Shown: positions 46,891 through 56,094 of the stretch, piece after piece
How the letters are laid out: the number at the start of each line of letters is the position of its first letter
Numbering within the stretch: the first letter of the stretch is position 1
Made by a program: the position numbers and the translations under genes
The notes under the pieces: model-generated
Told to the model about the DNA's origin: nothing
The model's database searches: none
The model's input: only the letters and a program-made list of their open reading frames with translations
Origin: Litoreibacter arenae DSM 19593
Lineage (GTDB): Bacteria; Pseudomonadota; Alphaproteobacteria; Rhodobacterales; Rhodobacteraceae
DNA length: 64,000 nucleotides
Assembly: GCF_000442275.2 (NCBI RefSeq)
Contig: NZ_KE557306.1
Span: forward strand, 319,342-383,341
Reading direction: 5' to 3'

Positions 46891-48204
46891 TTGAGCAGCA
46901 ACAGCCCCACCTCTACTCCCCCGTTCGCGGGGTTTGAATGGATGATCGCGTGGCGCTACCTGCGCGCCAAACGCGCCGAGGGCGGCGTGTCTGTCATGAC
47001 ATGGATCAGCTTGATCGGCATCACGCTGGCCGTTGCTGCGCTCATCATTACCTTGGCCGTCCGCTCGGGCTTCCGCTACGAGTTCGTCGATACCATTCTG
47101 GGCGCGAACGCCCATGTGACGGTGTATTCGTCGGGGCGCACCACGGATGCGGGCACCTATGCGCAGGTGATCGAGGATTTTGACGGCCTGACCGCTAAGC
47201 TGGCCGACGCGCCGGGTGTCGTGTCCTCCGCGCCCTTGGTGAAAGGGCAGGTCATGGCCTCCGCGTCCTCTGGCAACGCGGGGGTGGAGGTATTTGGAAT
47301 CCGCGCCGACGACCTCGCAGGCGTGCGCCGCGTGGTAGAGCCGGAGCAAAAGCTGGGCGACCTCGCGCAATTTGGCGTGGCCAACAATGGCATGACCATC
47401 GCCATCGGCTGGGGCGTGGCCCGCAGCCTCGGCGTGTCGGTCGGTGACAAGGTGAAGCTGATTTCGCCGAACGGCACCAAGACCGCATTCGGCACCAGCC
47501 CGCGCGTGACGGCATTCGAGGTGGTCTACATCTTCCAGGTCGGCCGCTACGACATTGATCGCACGCGTGTCTACATGCCGTTCGACAAAGCGCAGGAATA
47601 CTTCAACCGCGAGGGCGTCGCGGACGAGATCGAGGTGATCCTGGATGATCCGGAAAACGTCGGCAAATACGAACGCGACCTGCTCAGTGCGGCGGGCGAC
47701 GGGGCGCTGCTCTGGACCTGGCGCGACAGCTCCGGCGCGTTCCTGCAGGCGCTGGAAATGGAGGACAACGTGATGTTCCTCATCCTGTCCATTCTGGTGC
47801 TGATCGCGTCGATGAACATTGTCTCCGGCCTGATCATGCTGGTGAAAAACAAGGGCCGCGACATCGGCATCCTGCGCACCATGGGGCTCAGCGAAGGCTC
47901 GGTGCTGCGGGTGTTCTTCATTTGCGGTGCCGCCATTGGCGTGGTCGGGACCATCGCGGGCATGATCCTTGGCTGCCTGTTCGCCATCTATATCGACCAG
48001 ATTTTCGGCCTCGTGAACTGGGTTGCGGGCGGCGGCGTCTGGGATCCATCGGTGCGGCTGATCTCCAAGCTGCCTGCGCGCCTGGAATGGGGTGACGTCT
48101 TGTCGGCCATCTCGCTTTCGCTGTTCCTGAGCTTCGTGGTCACGATCTTTCCGGCCCGCCGCGCGGCCCGTATGAACCCCGTGGAGGCCCTGCGCTATGA
48201 GTAA
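46891..48204 (+). CDS. lolC: LolC/LolE-type lipoprotein-releasing permease
   Basis: A 437-aa inner-membrane permease of the LolCDE exporter that extracts outer-membrane lipoproteins from the inner membrane. N-terminal helix [21 protein letters not shown] at about 38-60, a periplasmic domain at about 65-270, and the FtsX-like C-terminal helices (about 290-430) ending [22 protein letters not shown]. Alphaproteobacteria usually have one hybrid LolF-like chain, so C versus E is not decided. The start is TTG 46891 with CAGGAGAG upstream. It overlaps lolD by 8 bases. Confidence 0.9.
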   Translation: MSSNSPTSTPPFAGFEWMIAWRYLRAKRAEGGVSVMTWISLIGITLAVAALIITLAVRSGFRYEFVDTILGANAHVTVYSSGRTTDAGTYAQVIEDFDGLTAKLADAPGVVSSAPLVKGQVMASASSGNAGVEVFGIRADDLAGVRRVVEPEQKLGDLAQFGVANNGMTIAIGWGVARSLGVSVGDKVKLISPNGTKTAFGTSPRVTAFEVVYIFQVGRYDIDRTRVYMPFDKAQEYFNREGVADEIEVILDDPENVGKYERDLLSAAGDGALLWTWRDSSGAFLQALEMEDNVMFLILSILVLIASMNIVSGLIMLVKNKGRDIGILRTMGLSEGSVLRVFFICGAAIGVVGTIAGMILGCLFAIYIDQIFGLVNWVAGGGVWDPSVRLISKLPARLEWGDVLSAISLSLFLSFVVTIFPARRAARMNPVEALRYE

Positions 48205-48880
48205 CGCCGCTTTGCTGCTCGACGGGGTCGAGAAGGTTTACAACCAAGGCCAGCCGAACGAAATTGCCGTGCTGCGCGGTGTGCATCTTGAGGTTGCGCC
48301 GGGCGAGGTCGTTGCCATGGTCGCGCCGTCGGGGGCAGGCAAATCGACGCTTCTTCACATTGCTGGGCTGCTCGACACGCCTGACGCGGGCCGCGTGGTC
48401 ATTGAGGGCGATGATCTGAGCGGCAAAAGCGACCGCGCCCGCACCAGCGCGCGGCGTTCCAAAATCGGGTTTGTCTACCAGTTCCACCATCTGTTGCCGG
48501 AATTTACAGCGCTTGAGAACATCGTTCTGCCGCAACTCGCGGCGGGTATCGCCAAGGCGGATGCCGAGGCGCGGGCGATGGACTTGCTGGGCACCGTGGG
48601 CATCGCGGACCGCTCCTCCCACCGACCGGGCGAATTGTCAGGCGGTGAGCAGCAGCGCGTGGCGTTCTGCCGTGCTTTGGCGAACGCGCCGGGTCTGCTG
48701 CTGGCCGATGAGCCGACTGGCAACCTTGACCCGAAAACATCGGATCAGGTGTTCGAGGCGCTGATGAAGCTGGCGCGGGCCACCGGACTGGCGGCGCTGA
48801 TCGCCACCCATAATCTGGAACTAGCGGCCCGCATGGACCGCGTCGTGCGTCTGGAAAACGGGAAGCTGGTGGACGCCTAA
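48197..48880 (+). CDS. lolD: Lipoprotein-releasing ABC ATPase LolD
   Basis: A 227-aa ABC ATPase. Walker [21 protein letters not shown] (about 44-63), signature [15 protein letters not shown] and Walker [13 protein letters not shown] are complete. It powers the LolC/E permease. The ATG overlaps the permease stop by 8 bases, so expression is coupled. It meets the lipase gene tail-to-tail with a 4-base stop overlap. Confidence 0.95.
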   Translation: MSNAALLLDGVEKVYNQGQPNEIAVLRGVHLEVAPGEVVAMVAPSGAGKSTLLHIAGLLDTPDAGRVVIEGDDLSGKSDRARTSARRSKIGFVYQFHHLLPEFTALENIVLPQLAAGIAKADAEARAMDLLGTVGIADRSSHRPGELSGGEQQRVAFCRALANAPGLLLADEPTGNLDPKTSDQVFEALMKLARATGLAALIATHNLELAARMDRVVRLENGKLVDA

Positions 48881-49824
48881 GCGTCCGCCATCACGTCGGA
48901 GAACAACTTCACAGCCGCGTCGTAGACCTCTGCTTGCACCTCGGGCAGGTCCATCAGGACCTCATGCTCCGCGCCTTCGACCATGCGCAATTCGCCATTG
49001 TGCCAGCGGGCCATACGGTCATGGACAGCCTTGGTGTCAACGATACGCTCGTTGGTGCCGAGGAACGTGATGGTCGGCACATTCGGTGTCGGGCTCAGGG
49101 ACAATGCGCGGCATTCCTTCAAAGCCTCGTTGAGCCATGCGAATGAGGGCCCGCCAAGCGCCAAATCGGGCTGCGCATCAAGCTGGTCGCGCATCATGTC
49201 GTACATTTCCTCGTCGCGGGTCAGCAGGTTGTCGTCGAACGGCTGCGCCAGCACGTATGACACCGCAGTGGTGCCCGGTGCCAACAGCGTCTCGAACTTG
49301 GTCTGACGGCTGAGCGTCGACAAAGCCCAACCCGCGCCGCGCCGCACCGGGTCGAGGGCGATGCCCCACATCGGGCCGGTGAATACGGCGGCATCCACTG
49401 GCAGGCCGTTCATCAGCGCCCGCAAGCCGATGCAGCCGCCCATGGAGTGACCCAGCAGACCCATCGGCTCCGGCAGGTCCAGTTCCGATAGCGCTTCCAT
49501 GACGGCGGCGATGTCGGTCTGGTATTCGTTGAACACACCGACATGCCCGATCAGCCTGTTGGGCAAGGCCCGATCCGCCAACCCTTGGCCGCGCCAGTCG
49601 ATGGCCACGGTGGAAAAGCCCCGCTCCATGAAGCCCTTGGCGGCGACGCCGTATTTCTCGATATATTCCGTGCGGCCGGGGAACAGCAGGACCGTGCCCT
49701 TGTCACCGCCGCCCCACACGCCGATGCGAATGCGCACGCCGTCCGACGTGGTCAGCCAATAGGCGCAACCGCCGTCGGGTCCGTTCGCAATGTCGGCATG
49801 GAAAGGGGCAGGGGTCAGGCTCAC
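48877..49824 (-). CDS. Alpha/beta hydrolase, lysophospholipase-like
   Basis: A 315-aa serine hydrolase of the Hydrolase_4 (monoacylglycerol lipase) type: [17 protein letters not shown], nucleophile elbow [15 protein letters not shown] and the C-terminal [12 protein letters not shown] with GAEHEVLMD providing Asp and His. It probably cleaves lysophospholipid or monoglyceride. The start codon is GTG 49824 overlapping the TGA of the SCP2 gene (GTGA), so the two are co-translated. Confidence 0.85.
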   Translation of the reverse strand: MSLTPAPFHADIANGPDGGCAYWLTTSDGVRIRIGVWGGGDKGTVLLFPGRTEYIEKYGVAAKGFMERGFSTVAIDWRGQGLADRALPNRLIGHVGVFNEYQTDIAAVMEALSELDLPEPMGLLGHSMGGCIGLRALMNGLPVDAAVFTGPMWGIALDPVRRGAGWALSTLSRQTKFETLLAPGTTAVSYVLAQPFDDNLLTRDEEMYDMMRDQLDAQPDLALGGPSFAWLNEALKECRALSLSPTPNVPTITFLGTNERIVDTKAVHDRMARWHNGELRMVEGAEHEVLMDLPEVQAEVYDAAVKLFSDVMADA

Positions 49825-50108
49825 GACAGGACCGAGCCCAATTTCATCGCGGTGCCCATATCGCCGTCCACGGCAAGTTTGCCGGACATGAACGCCGCGG
49901 TGGGGTTCATCTCGCCATCGAGGATCGCCTCGAAGGTCTCCGCGTCAGCGGTCATCGTGCAATCTGCGTCGCCATCGCCTGCGCGCACGCCGTCGCCATC
50001 AACCATGATGGAGCCTTCGCCCTCGATCACGAATTTCACGGAGCCGTCGAAGCCACCGTCCATTTTGCCTGCAAGGGCGGTCACTGCGTTATTGATAACG
50101 TCGCTCAT
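49821..50108 (-). CDS. SCP2 sterol-binding-domain protein
   Basis: A 95-aa protein matching SCP2: FDGSVKFVIEGEGSIMVDGDG, then DADCTMTADAETFEAILDGEMNPTAAFMSGKLAVDGD. Such stand-alone SCP2 proteins bind fatty acyl chains or other lipids in a hydrophobic tunnel. It is the first gene of the pair with the lipase-type hydrolase, which fits a shared lipid substrate (inference). It is divergent from the TPR gene; the 82-base gap must hold both promoters. Confidence 0.85.
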   Translation of the reverse strand: MSDVINNAVTALAGKMDGGFDGSVKFVIEGEGSIMVDGDGVRAGDGDADCTMTADAETFEAILDGEMNPTAAFMSGKLAVDGDMGTAMKLGSVLS

Positions 50109-50190
50109 TTACGTGTCTCCTGAAAAAGTGATGAGGCGGGTGCCTGCACGTTTTGATTTTCGCAAATCACCCGCTAGAGTTAAAGGCGTT

Positions 50191-50751
50191 ATGAAAGTTT
50201 CACGCACACTCCTCAATATTTTCGTTACGGCATTTCTGTCGGTTACCGCTTTTGCCCTGCCAAGCGTCGCAGATGAGGCAAAACTCGATCAGTTATACGC
50301 CGAGCTGGCGCAGCCGGATTTGAAAGACTGGGAAAAGGTGGAACGCCAGATCTGGCGCGAATGGTCGCGCTCCGGCTCTGCCTCGATGGATTTGCTGCTG
50401 CGGCGGGGCCGCACGGCGATGGAAAAGGGTGATTTCAGCAAGGCTATCGCGCATTTCACCGCGCTGACCGACCATGCACCGGACTTCGCCGAAGGCTGGA
50501 ACGCGCGGGCCACCGCCTTTTTCAACGCCGAGGAATATGGCCTGTCCATCGCCGACATTCAGCGCACGCTGGCCCTAAACCCCCGCCATTTCGGCGCGTT
50601 GCAAGGCTTGGGTCGCATTCTTGAGGAACTGGATCAGCAAGAAAACGCGCTCGCCGCCTACAAGGCAGCCGCCGCTATACATCCCCATCGCGAGGGCCTA
50701 AAAGACGCCATTGAGCGGTTGGAGAGAACGGTCTCCGGTCAGGATATCTAG
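50191..50751 (+). CDS. Exported TPR-repeat protein
   Basis: A 186-aa protein with a signal peptide (MKVSRTLLNIFVTAFLSVTA, then FALPSVADEA) and tetratricopeptide-like helices from about residue 65: ASMDLLLRRGRTAMEKGDFS, AEGWNARATAFFNAEEYGLS, and ALQGLGRILEELDQQENALAAYKAAAAIHPH. TPR domains bind peptides of partner proteins, here in the periplasm; the partner is unknown. ATG 50191 decides the signal peptide; the frame is open far upstream on the strand antisense to SCP2 and the lipase. Confidence 0.82.
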   Translation: MKVSRTLLNIFVTAFLSVTAFALPSVADEAKLDQLYAELAQPDLKDWEKVERQIWREWSRSGSASMDLLLRRGRTAMEKGDFSKAIAHFTALTDHAPDFAEGWNARATAFFNAEEYGLSIADIQRTLALNPRHFGALQGLGRILEELDQQENALAAYKAAAAIHPHREGLKDAIERLERTVSGQDI

Positions 50752-50798
50752 ACGGCAGGCCGGCCCGTACCGGCCCCCGAGCAATTCAAGGGCGCGAA

Positions 50799-53690
50799 AT
50801 GAGCCAACAGGCACGCATAACTGCGGTTCTCGGCCCGACAAATACCGGCAAAACCCACTACGCGATCGAGCGGATGCTGGCGCACCGCACCGGCATTATC
50901 GGCCTGCCGCTGCGTCTTTTGGCGCGGGAGGTCTATGACAAGATCGTCGCCCTGCGTGGCCCCTCAGTTGTGGCGCTTATCACTGGAGAGGAACGCATCG
51001 TCCCGGACCGGGCCGCTTATTGGGTCTGCACCGTGGAGGCCATGCCCGAAGGCATGGGGGCCGATTTCCTCGCGGTGGATGAAATACAGCTCTGCGCCGA
51101 CCCGGAGCGTGGGCATGTCTTTACTGACCGCCTGCTGCGGTCGCGCGGGCTTCACGAAACCCTGTTCATGGGCTCCGACACCATGAAAAGCGCCATCGCG
51201 GCACTGGAGCCGAAGGCGCAGTTCATGCGGCGGGAGCGGTTCAGCGAATTGACCTACACAGGTTCGAAAAAGATAAGCAGACTGAAACCCCGTAGCGCGA
51301 TTGTCGGGTTTTCTGTTGAAAATGTATATGCCATCGCGGAGCTGATACGCCGCCAAAAGGGCGGCTGTGCAGTGGTTATGGGCGCGCTTTCGCCGCGCAC
51401 ACGAAACGCGCAGGTTGAGATGTATCAAAACGGCGACGTGGATTATCTGGTCGCCACGGACGCCATCGGCATGGGGCTTAATCTGGACGTCAGCCACGTC
51501 GCGTTCTCGGCCTTGTCAAAGTTCGACGGTCGGCGGATGCGCCGCCTGATGCCTAATGAGCTGGCCCAGATCGCGGGGCGGGCAGGGCGCTACATGCAGC
51601 CCGGCACGTTTGGCGTCACCGGTGAAGCACCCGATCTGGAGGCCGACGTGGTGGACGCCATCACCTCTGCGCGGTTCACTCCGATCAAGAAGCTGCAATG
51701 GCGCAATGACCGGCTTGAATTCGGCTCCATCGGGCGGCTGCTGCAAAGCCTTGAGATGCGCACGGATCACGACTGGCTCAGCCGCGCCCGCGATGCCGAC
51801 GACGTGCTGGCGCTGAAAGCGCTGCGCGACGTCACCGAGGTCGATGCGCGGGTCTCGACCCCGCACGATGTCAAGCTGCTTTGGGACGTCTGCCGCATCC
51901 CCGATTTTCGCGGGATCAGTCAGGGGGAACATTCCGGCCTTCTGGAAGTTATTTTTAGCTACCTGAACGATAAGGGGCAGGTGCCGCGCGCCTACATGGA
52001 GCGCCAGATTGCCCGCATCGACCGCACAGATGGCGACATCGACACGCTGTCCAAGCGGTTGGCCTATATCCGCACATGGACCTATGTGGCGCAGCGCAAA
52101 GGGTGGGTGCAGGACGAAACCCATTGGCGCGGGGAAACCCGTGCTGTAGAAGACCGCCTGTCGGATGCCCTTCACGGGGCACTGACGCAAAGATTTGTCG
52201 ACCGGCGCACAAGTGTTTTGCTGCGGCGGTTGAAGCAGAAGGAGAGCCTCGTGGCTGACGTGAACGACAAGGGTGAAGTGACGGTTGAGGGCGAAATGAT
52301 CGGCCGTCTTGATGGGTTCCGCTTCCGGCAGGACCAGACCTCCAGCCCCGACGAGGCAAAGATGCTGCGTCAGGCCGCCCTTTCGGCGCTTACCCCCCAT
52401 TTCAACCTGCGGGCGGACAAGTTCTACAACGCGCCCGACACCGAGATGGACTTCACCGAGCAAGGTGGCCTGATGTGGGGCGACATGGCCGTGGGCAAGC
52501 TGGTCAAAGGCTCGGAGGCGCTGAAGCCCGAGGTCGAGGCTTTCGTGGACGAAGAAGCTGGTGCCGACGTGGCCGAAAAGGTCAAGCGCCGCCTGCAACA
52601 TTTCATCGACCGCAAGATCGCCGCGGCGTTCGAGCCGATGATCGCGATGAGCAAGGACGAAACCCTGACCGGGCTTGCCAAGGGCTTTGCGTTCCAGATG
52701 AGCGAAGCCTTGGGCGTGCTGACCCGTGAAGCGGTCGCATCCGACGTTAAGGCCTTGGATCAGGATGCGCGCGGCGCGTTGCGCAAGCACGGTATCCGCT
52801 TTGGCCAGTTCACCATTTTCATGCCACTGCTGCTGAAGCCTGCCCCGACGCGCTTGCGTCTGGTGCTTTGGTCGCTGCAACAAGGCCTTCAGGAATTCCC
52901 CGAAGCGCCACCTCCCGGTCTGGTGACCGTACCCGCCGTGGCCGATGCGCCCGAAGGCTACTATACCCAAGCCGGCTACCGTCTGGCAGGTTCGCGGGCG
53001 ATCCGTATTGACATGCTGGAGCGCCTTGCAGACCAGTTGCGCGCCGAGGACAGCCGTGGCGGGTTCGAGGCCAAGGCGGATATGCTCTCGATTACCGGCA
53101 TGACGCTGGAGCAGTTCGCCGACCTGATGACCGGCCTTGGCTACAAGGCCGAGAAGGGTGAGCGGGTCAAGGTGAAGTCCGTGCAAGAAGTCATGCCCGG
53201 CGCAGCGAAAGATGTAGCCGAAGGCACGCCGGTTATGGATGTGGCCGAAGACGCGGCTGCCGGTGCGATCACCGGCGAGGCGGAGCCGGTAGAGGCCGCA
53301 GACGTCGTGACGCCCGATTTACCCGACGAGGGCGTGGCTCCTGTGGACGAGACACCCGCAGAAACGCCAGTGGACGAGCCGATCCCCGAGATGTCGGAGA
53401 CTGAAACCCCCGTAGGTCAGGCAGCCGATGCGGCGGTCGAGACGACCGAGATGGAGGTGTTCTACACATTCACATGGGGCGGCTTTGGCGCACGCAAGCC
53501 GCGTGAAGGTGGGCGTCCACAAGGCGATGCGCGCGGCAAAGGCAAGCCACGCGGCAAGCCGAAGGGTAAAGGCGGCCCTCGCGGTGGCGACAAGGGGCAG
53601 AACTATCAGGCCCGCCCGCCCAAGAAGGAAAAGGCCATCGACCCTGACAACCCGTTTGCGGCAGCCCTTATGGGGCTGAAAAAAGACTGA
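50799..53690 (+). CDS. SUV3-like superfamily 2 helicase with long low-complexity tail
   Basis: A 963-aa protein. Walker A GPTNTGKT at residues 12-19 and DEIQ (D94-Q97) mark RecA domain 1; YLVATDAIGMGLNLDVSHVAF and QIAGRAGRYMQPGTFG are motifs V and VI in domain 2. This is the SUV3-type RNA/DNA helicase of Alphaproteobacteria. About residues 400-800 are the helical accessory part. From about 800 to 900 the sequence is Glu/Asp/Ala/Pro/Thr-rich, and the last 60 residues are Lys/Arg/Gly-rich (RGKGKPRGKPKGKGGPRGG). It is coupled to the S4 protein gene by a 4-base overlap. Confidence 0.88.
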   Translation: MSQQARITAVLGPTNTGKTHYAIERMLAHRTGIIGLPLRLLAREVYDKIVALRGPSVVALITGEERIVPDRAAYWVCTVEAMPEGMGADFLAVDEIQLCADPERGHVFTDRLLRSRGLHETLFMGSDTMKSAIAALEPKAQFMRRERFSELTYTGSKKISRLKPRSAIVGFSVENVYAIAELIRRQKGGCAVVMGALSPRTRNAQVEMYQNGDVDYLVATDAIGMGLNLDVSHVAFSALSKFDGRRMRRLMPNELAQIAGRAGRYMQPGTFGVTGEAPDLEADVVDAITSARFTPIKKLQWRNDRLEFGSIGRLLQSLEMRTDHDWLSRARDADDVLALKALRDVTEVDARVSTPHDVKLLWDVCRIPDFRGISQGEHSGLLEVIFSYLNDKGQVPRAYMERQIARIDRTDGDIDTLSKRLAYIRTWTYVAQRKGWVQDETHWRGETRAVEDRLSDALHGALTQRFVDRRTSVLLRRLKQKESLVADVNDKGEVTVEGEMIGRLDGFRFRQDQTSSPDEAKMLRQAALSALTPHFNLRADKFYNAPDTEMDFTEQGGLMWGDMAVGKLVKGSEALKPEVEAFVDEEAGADVAEKVKRRLQHFIDRKIAAAFEPMIAMSKDETLTGLAKGFAFQMSEALGVLTREAVASDVKALDQDARGALRKHGIRFGQFTIFMPLLLKPAPTRLRLVLWSLQQGLQEFPEAPPPGLVTVPAVADAPEGYYTQAGYRLAGSRAIRIDMLERLADQLRAEDSRGGFEAKADMLSITGMTLEQFADLMTGLGYKAEKGERVKVKSVQEVMPGAAKDVAEGTPVMDVAEDAAAGAITGEAEPVEAADVVTPDLPDEGVAPVDETPAETPVDEPIPEMSETETPVGQAADAAVETTEMEVFYTFTWGGFGARKPREGGRPQGDARGKGKPRGKPKGKGGPRGGDKGQNYQARPPKKEKAIDPDNPFAAALMGLKKD

Positions 53691-54064
53691 CCGGGGACGC
53701 CGCCAAGATCCGCCTCGACAAATGGCTTTGGCATGCGCGGTTCTTCAAGACGCGCACGCTGGCGTCCAAGCTGGTGAGCGGCGGCCATGTTCGGGTGAAC
53801 GCGAACAAGGTCGACAAGGCCGCCACCAAGGTGGGCGTGGGCGATACGTTGACCTTCCCGCAGGGCTCGCAGATCAGGGTCGTGGAAATCGCCGCCTGTG
53901 GTGCGCGTCGCGGACCGGCGCCGGAGGCGCAGGCGCTGTATCTGGACAAGACACCGCCGCAGGAGCCCAAGGCCCGTTCGCCCGGCGCGGACCGCGTAGG
54001 GGGACGCCCGACCAAGAAAGATCGCCGCAGTCTGGACCTTTCACGGGATCGTGGTCTTGAATGA
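53687..54064 (+). CDS. S4-domain RNA-binding protein (Hsp15-like)
   Basis: A 125-aa protein with an N-terminal S4 domain, KIRLDKWLWHARFFKTRTLA then GGHVRVNANKVDKAATKVGVGD, and a basic tail, as in Hsp15 that binds 50S subunits carrying stalled nascent chains. No ATG, GTG or TTG precedes the S4 core in this frame back to the stop at 53645-53647; the only reasonable start is CTG 53687, overlapping the helicase TGA as CTGA. Starting at GTG 53774 would delete a third of the S4 domain. The start therefore looks non-canonical. Confidence 0.75.
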   Translation: MTGDAAKIRLDKWLWHARFFKTRTLASKLVSGGHVRVNANKVDKAATKVGVGDTLTFPQGSQIRVVEIAACGARRGPAPEAQALYLDKTPPQEPKARSPGADRVGGRPTKKDRRSLDLSRDRGLE

Positions 54065-54115
54065 TCGCGCGACGCGGCTTAGGACAAGCGCGACCAGATA
54101 AACCGGACACCGCTC

Positions 54116-54454
54116 ATGACCTATATCGTCAACGACGCCTGCATCGCCTGCAAATACACCGACTGTGTGGAAGTCTGTCCCGTGGATTGTTTCTACGAGG
54201 GCGAGAATATGTTGGTGATCCACCCGGACGAGTGCATTGATTGCGGCGTGTGCGAGCCTGAATGCCCCGCCGACGCGATCCGTCCGGATACAGAGCCGGA
54301 TATGGAGAAATGGGTTGAATTCAACCGCAAGTATTCCGAGATGTGGCCGGTGATCATCACCAAGAAAGACCCGCTGCCCGACGCCGAAGAGCGTGATGGC
54401 GAGGAGGGCAAGCTGGAGAAATACTTCTCCGAGAAGCCCGGCGAAGGCGGCTGA
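54116..54454 (+). CDS. fdxA: Ferredoxin FdxA (7Fe type)
   Basis: A 112-aa bacterial ferredoxin. C9, C12, C17, C21 and C25 occur in [19 protein letters not shown], followed by the second cluster motif [15 protein letters not shown]; this arrangement is that of the 3Fe-4S/4Fe-4S FdxA group. The C-terminal extension of 50 residues is usual for the family. It carries electrons in the cytosol. ATG 54116 begins MTYIVND. It lies 51 bases after the S4 gene and precedes carD. Confidence 0.95.
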   Translation: MTYIVNDACIACKYTDCVEVCPVDCFYEGENMLVIHPDECIDCGVCEPECPADAIRPDTEPDMEKWVEFNRKYSEMWPVIITKKDPLPDAEERDGEEGKLEKYFSEKPGEGG

Positions 54455-54530
54455 GGCAACAGCGGTCCTCGAATCAAGGGCTTAAAAAGCTGCCATTTTC
54501 GCATCGCTTCCGATTCGGTCGATTTTATGG

Positions 54531-54536
54531 TATGAT
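54531..54536 (+). promoter_or_regulatory. Candidate -10 element upstream of carD
   Basis: TATGAT matches the -10 consensus well, but the hexamer 17 bases upstream (TTCCGA) is a poor -35. If used, transcription would begin near 54543, inside the short leader frame. Confidence 0.3.
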
Positions 54537-54609
54537 TCTCTTCAAGATTAAGTGGCCCTCCGGTAACGCGTATTGCGGGTGCTGCTATTCAGACATGATC
54601 AAGGATTGA
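54532..54609 (+). CDS. Possible 25-codon leader peptide upstream of carD
   Basis: A frame starting ATG 54532 encodes MILFKIKWPSGN, then AYCGCCYSDMIKD, and stops with TGA at 54607-54609. Its stop abuts the first arm of the terminator-like hairpin, as in ribosome-controlled attenuators, and it contains three Cys close together. No ribosome-binding site is evident, and chance is possible. Confidence 0.25.
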   Translation: MILFKIKWPSGNAYCGCCYSDMIKD

Positions 54610-54638
54610 CCGGAGGCAGTTCTCCGGCCCGTCTTTTT
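54557..54638 (+). promoter_or_regulatory. Attenuator-like leader of carD with two alternative hairpins
   Basis: CCTCCGGT (54557-54564) can pair perfectly over 8 bases with ACCGGAGG (54609-54616). The CCGGAG of that second segment can instead pair with CTCCGG (54622-54627), a hairpin followed by CCCGTC and TTTTT (54634-54638). The two pairings exclude each other, like antiterminator and terminator. The carD start is 41 bases further on. Confidence 0.45.
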
Positions 54639-54679
54639 CGCTGTGTAAGAAAGGGGTTCCCCGTAGGGAGCCGACATAT

Positions 54680-55189
54680 ATGAGCAAGAAAAAACAAGAC
54701 TTTAGCCCTAACGAATTCGTTGTATACCCGGCTCACGGGGTGGGCAAGATCGTCAATATCGAGACACAGGAAGTGGCCGGAATCGAGCTGGAACTATTTG
54801 TGGTCTCGTTCGAGAAAGACAAGATGACCTTGCGGGTTCCGACTCACAAGGCGGTGGAAGTCGGGATGCGCCCGCTCTCGTCGCCTGATTTGGTCGGCCA
54901 GGCGTTCAAGACGCTGAAAGGCAAGGCGAGGGTCAAGCGCGCCATGTGGTCGCGTCGAGCTCAGGAGTACGAGCAGAAGATCAACTCTGGCGATCTGATT
55001 GCGATTGCCGAAGTGGTGCGCGACCTGCACCGTCATGGTGACCAGCGCGAACAGAGCTATTCGGAGCGTCAGTTGTACGAAGCCGCTCTGGAGCGCCTGA
55101 CCCGCGAAATTGCGGTGGTGCGGGGCAATGACGAGCCGTCGGCAATGAAAGAGATCGACGACGTGCTGGTGAGCCGCAGCGCGGCTTGA
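54680..55189 (+). CDS. carD: CarD family transcriptional regulator
   Basis: A 169-aa protein: an N-terminal RNA-polymerase-interaction Tudor-like domain (about 10-65; FVVYPAHGVGKIVNIETQEV, LFVVSFEKDKMTLRVP) and a helical C-terminal DNA-contacting domain (SSPDLVGQAFKTLKGKARVKR, MWSRRAQEYEQKINSGDLIAIAEVVRDL). CarD stabilises open complexes at ribosomal and other promoters. The start follows AGGGAGCC by 6-9 bases. The 225-base leader from fdxA carries alternative hairpins. Confidence 0.93.
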   Translation: MSKKKQDFSPNEFVVYPAHGVGKIVNIETQEVAGIELELFVVSFEKDKMTLRVPTHKAVEVGMRPLSSPDLVGQAFKTLKGKARVKRAMWSRRAQEYEQKINSGDLIAIAEVVRDLHRHGDQREQSYSERQLYEAALERLTREIAVVRGNDEPSAMKEIDDVLVSRSAA

Positions 55190-55213
55190 TTTCAATCGAA
55201 ACTGATTTGAAAG

Positions 55214-55243
55214 CCGTGCGCCTTAACTGGCGCGCGGTTTTTT
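55214..55243 (+). terminator. Intrinsic terminator of carD
   Basis: CCGTGCGCC (55214-55222) pairs with GGCGCGCGG (55229-55237) with one wobble, loop TTAACT, followed by TTTTTT (55238-55243). It begins 24 bases after the carD stop. Confidence 0.88.
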
Positions 55244-55274
55244 GATTTCGCCGCGTGTTCCACGCGTCGACCGG

Positions 55275-55325
55275 CTGGGGGCCTTGCCCCCAGACCCCCA
55301 GAGTATTTTCTACCAAATGGAAACT
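55275..55325 (+). repeat. Interspersed intergenic element, copy B
   Basis: CTGGGGGC-CTT-GCCCCCAG (55275-55293) is followed by ACCCCCAGAGTATTTTCTA and CAAATGGAAA. It is the same plan as the copy after pccB (hairpin, CCCC(G/A)AG, TATTTT, AA-rich tail), with clear sequence similarity. Confidence 0.5.
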
Positions 55326-56094
55326 AGAGCACGAGTGCGCTGATTGCGACCAGTAGCGCGATCTCGGTGAGGCATTGGGTGGCCCCGAGAATGTCACCGG
55401 TCTGGCCGCCGATTTTGCGCTTCGCGATGGTCGCGCAGGTGAGCAGGGTCAGCGCGGCAACGAGAACGAGCCAAAAGCCAGCGAAGCCGAATGCGACAAA
55501 CGCCGCTACAACGGAAAGCCCTGCAGCGATGCGAGTGGCCTGTTTGCCGGGACGGCCTGTCAGTTTGGACAATCCGGAGCTGCGGGCGTTGGGAAGTATA
55601 TCCATTACATAGGCCATCGCGGTGCGGGACAGGATCGCCGCCACCAGAACCGGCGTCCAGAGCCAGCCTGCGGCGATCAACGCGGACAATGCGCTCCAGC
55701 GCAGGGCAAAGCCCGAGATCAGGGCGATGACGCCGTAGGCACCGATATGACTGTCTTTCATGATCTCCAAACGTCGCGCTGGTGTGGGGCCGCCCCAAAG
55801 CCCGTCTGCGGTATCGGCGAGCCCGTCCTCGTGCATGGCGCCCGTCAGCAGTGTCAGGGCCATCAGTGTGGCCGCCGCAGTAACTGTCGCGGGCAGGCCG
55901 AGCCAGAGCAGCACAGAGGCGAGCAGGCATGAGAGCGTCGCCACAATCAAGCCAGCAAGCGGATAAGCCCACGCCGCCCGCGCGGCAGGGCGCGTTTCGT
56001 CCCAGTCGCGCGGAGGCAGCGGCAGGCGGGTCAACAGCCCGAGAGCTACCCAGACATCTTCCAGCCGGACGAGCGCCGTGTCGTTATTGTCCAT
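55324..56094 (-). CDS. cobS: Adenosylcobinamide-GDP ribazoletransferase CobS
   Basis: A 256-aa polytopic membrane enzyme that joins AdoCbi-GDP with alpha-ribazole, the last step of coenzyme B12 assembly. Family motifs include TGAMHEDGLADTADGLWGG (about 85-103; acidic metal-binding cluster) and IMKDSHIGAYGVIAL. About 5-6 hydrophobic segments follow. It is divergent from cobT; the 79-base gap is too short for a cobalamin riboswitch. Supports the B12-dependent mutase at 30181. Confidence 0.94.
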   Translation of the reverse strand: MDNNDTALVRLEDVWVALGLLTRLPLPPRDWDETRPAARAAWAYPLAGLIVATLSCLLASVLLWLGLPATVTAAATLMALTLLTGAMHEDGLADTADGLWGGPTPARRLEIMKDSHIGAYGVIALISGFALRWSALSALIAAGWLWTPVLVAAILSRTAMAYVMDILPNARSSGLSKLTGRPGKQATRIAAGLSVVAAFVAFGFAGFWLVLVAALTLLTCATIAKRKIGGQTGDILGATQCLTEIALLVAISALVL

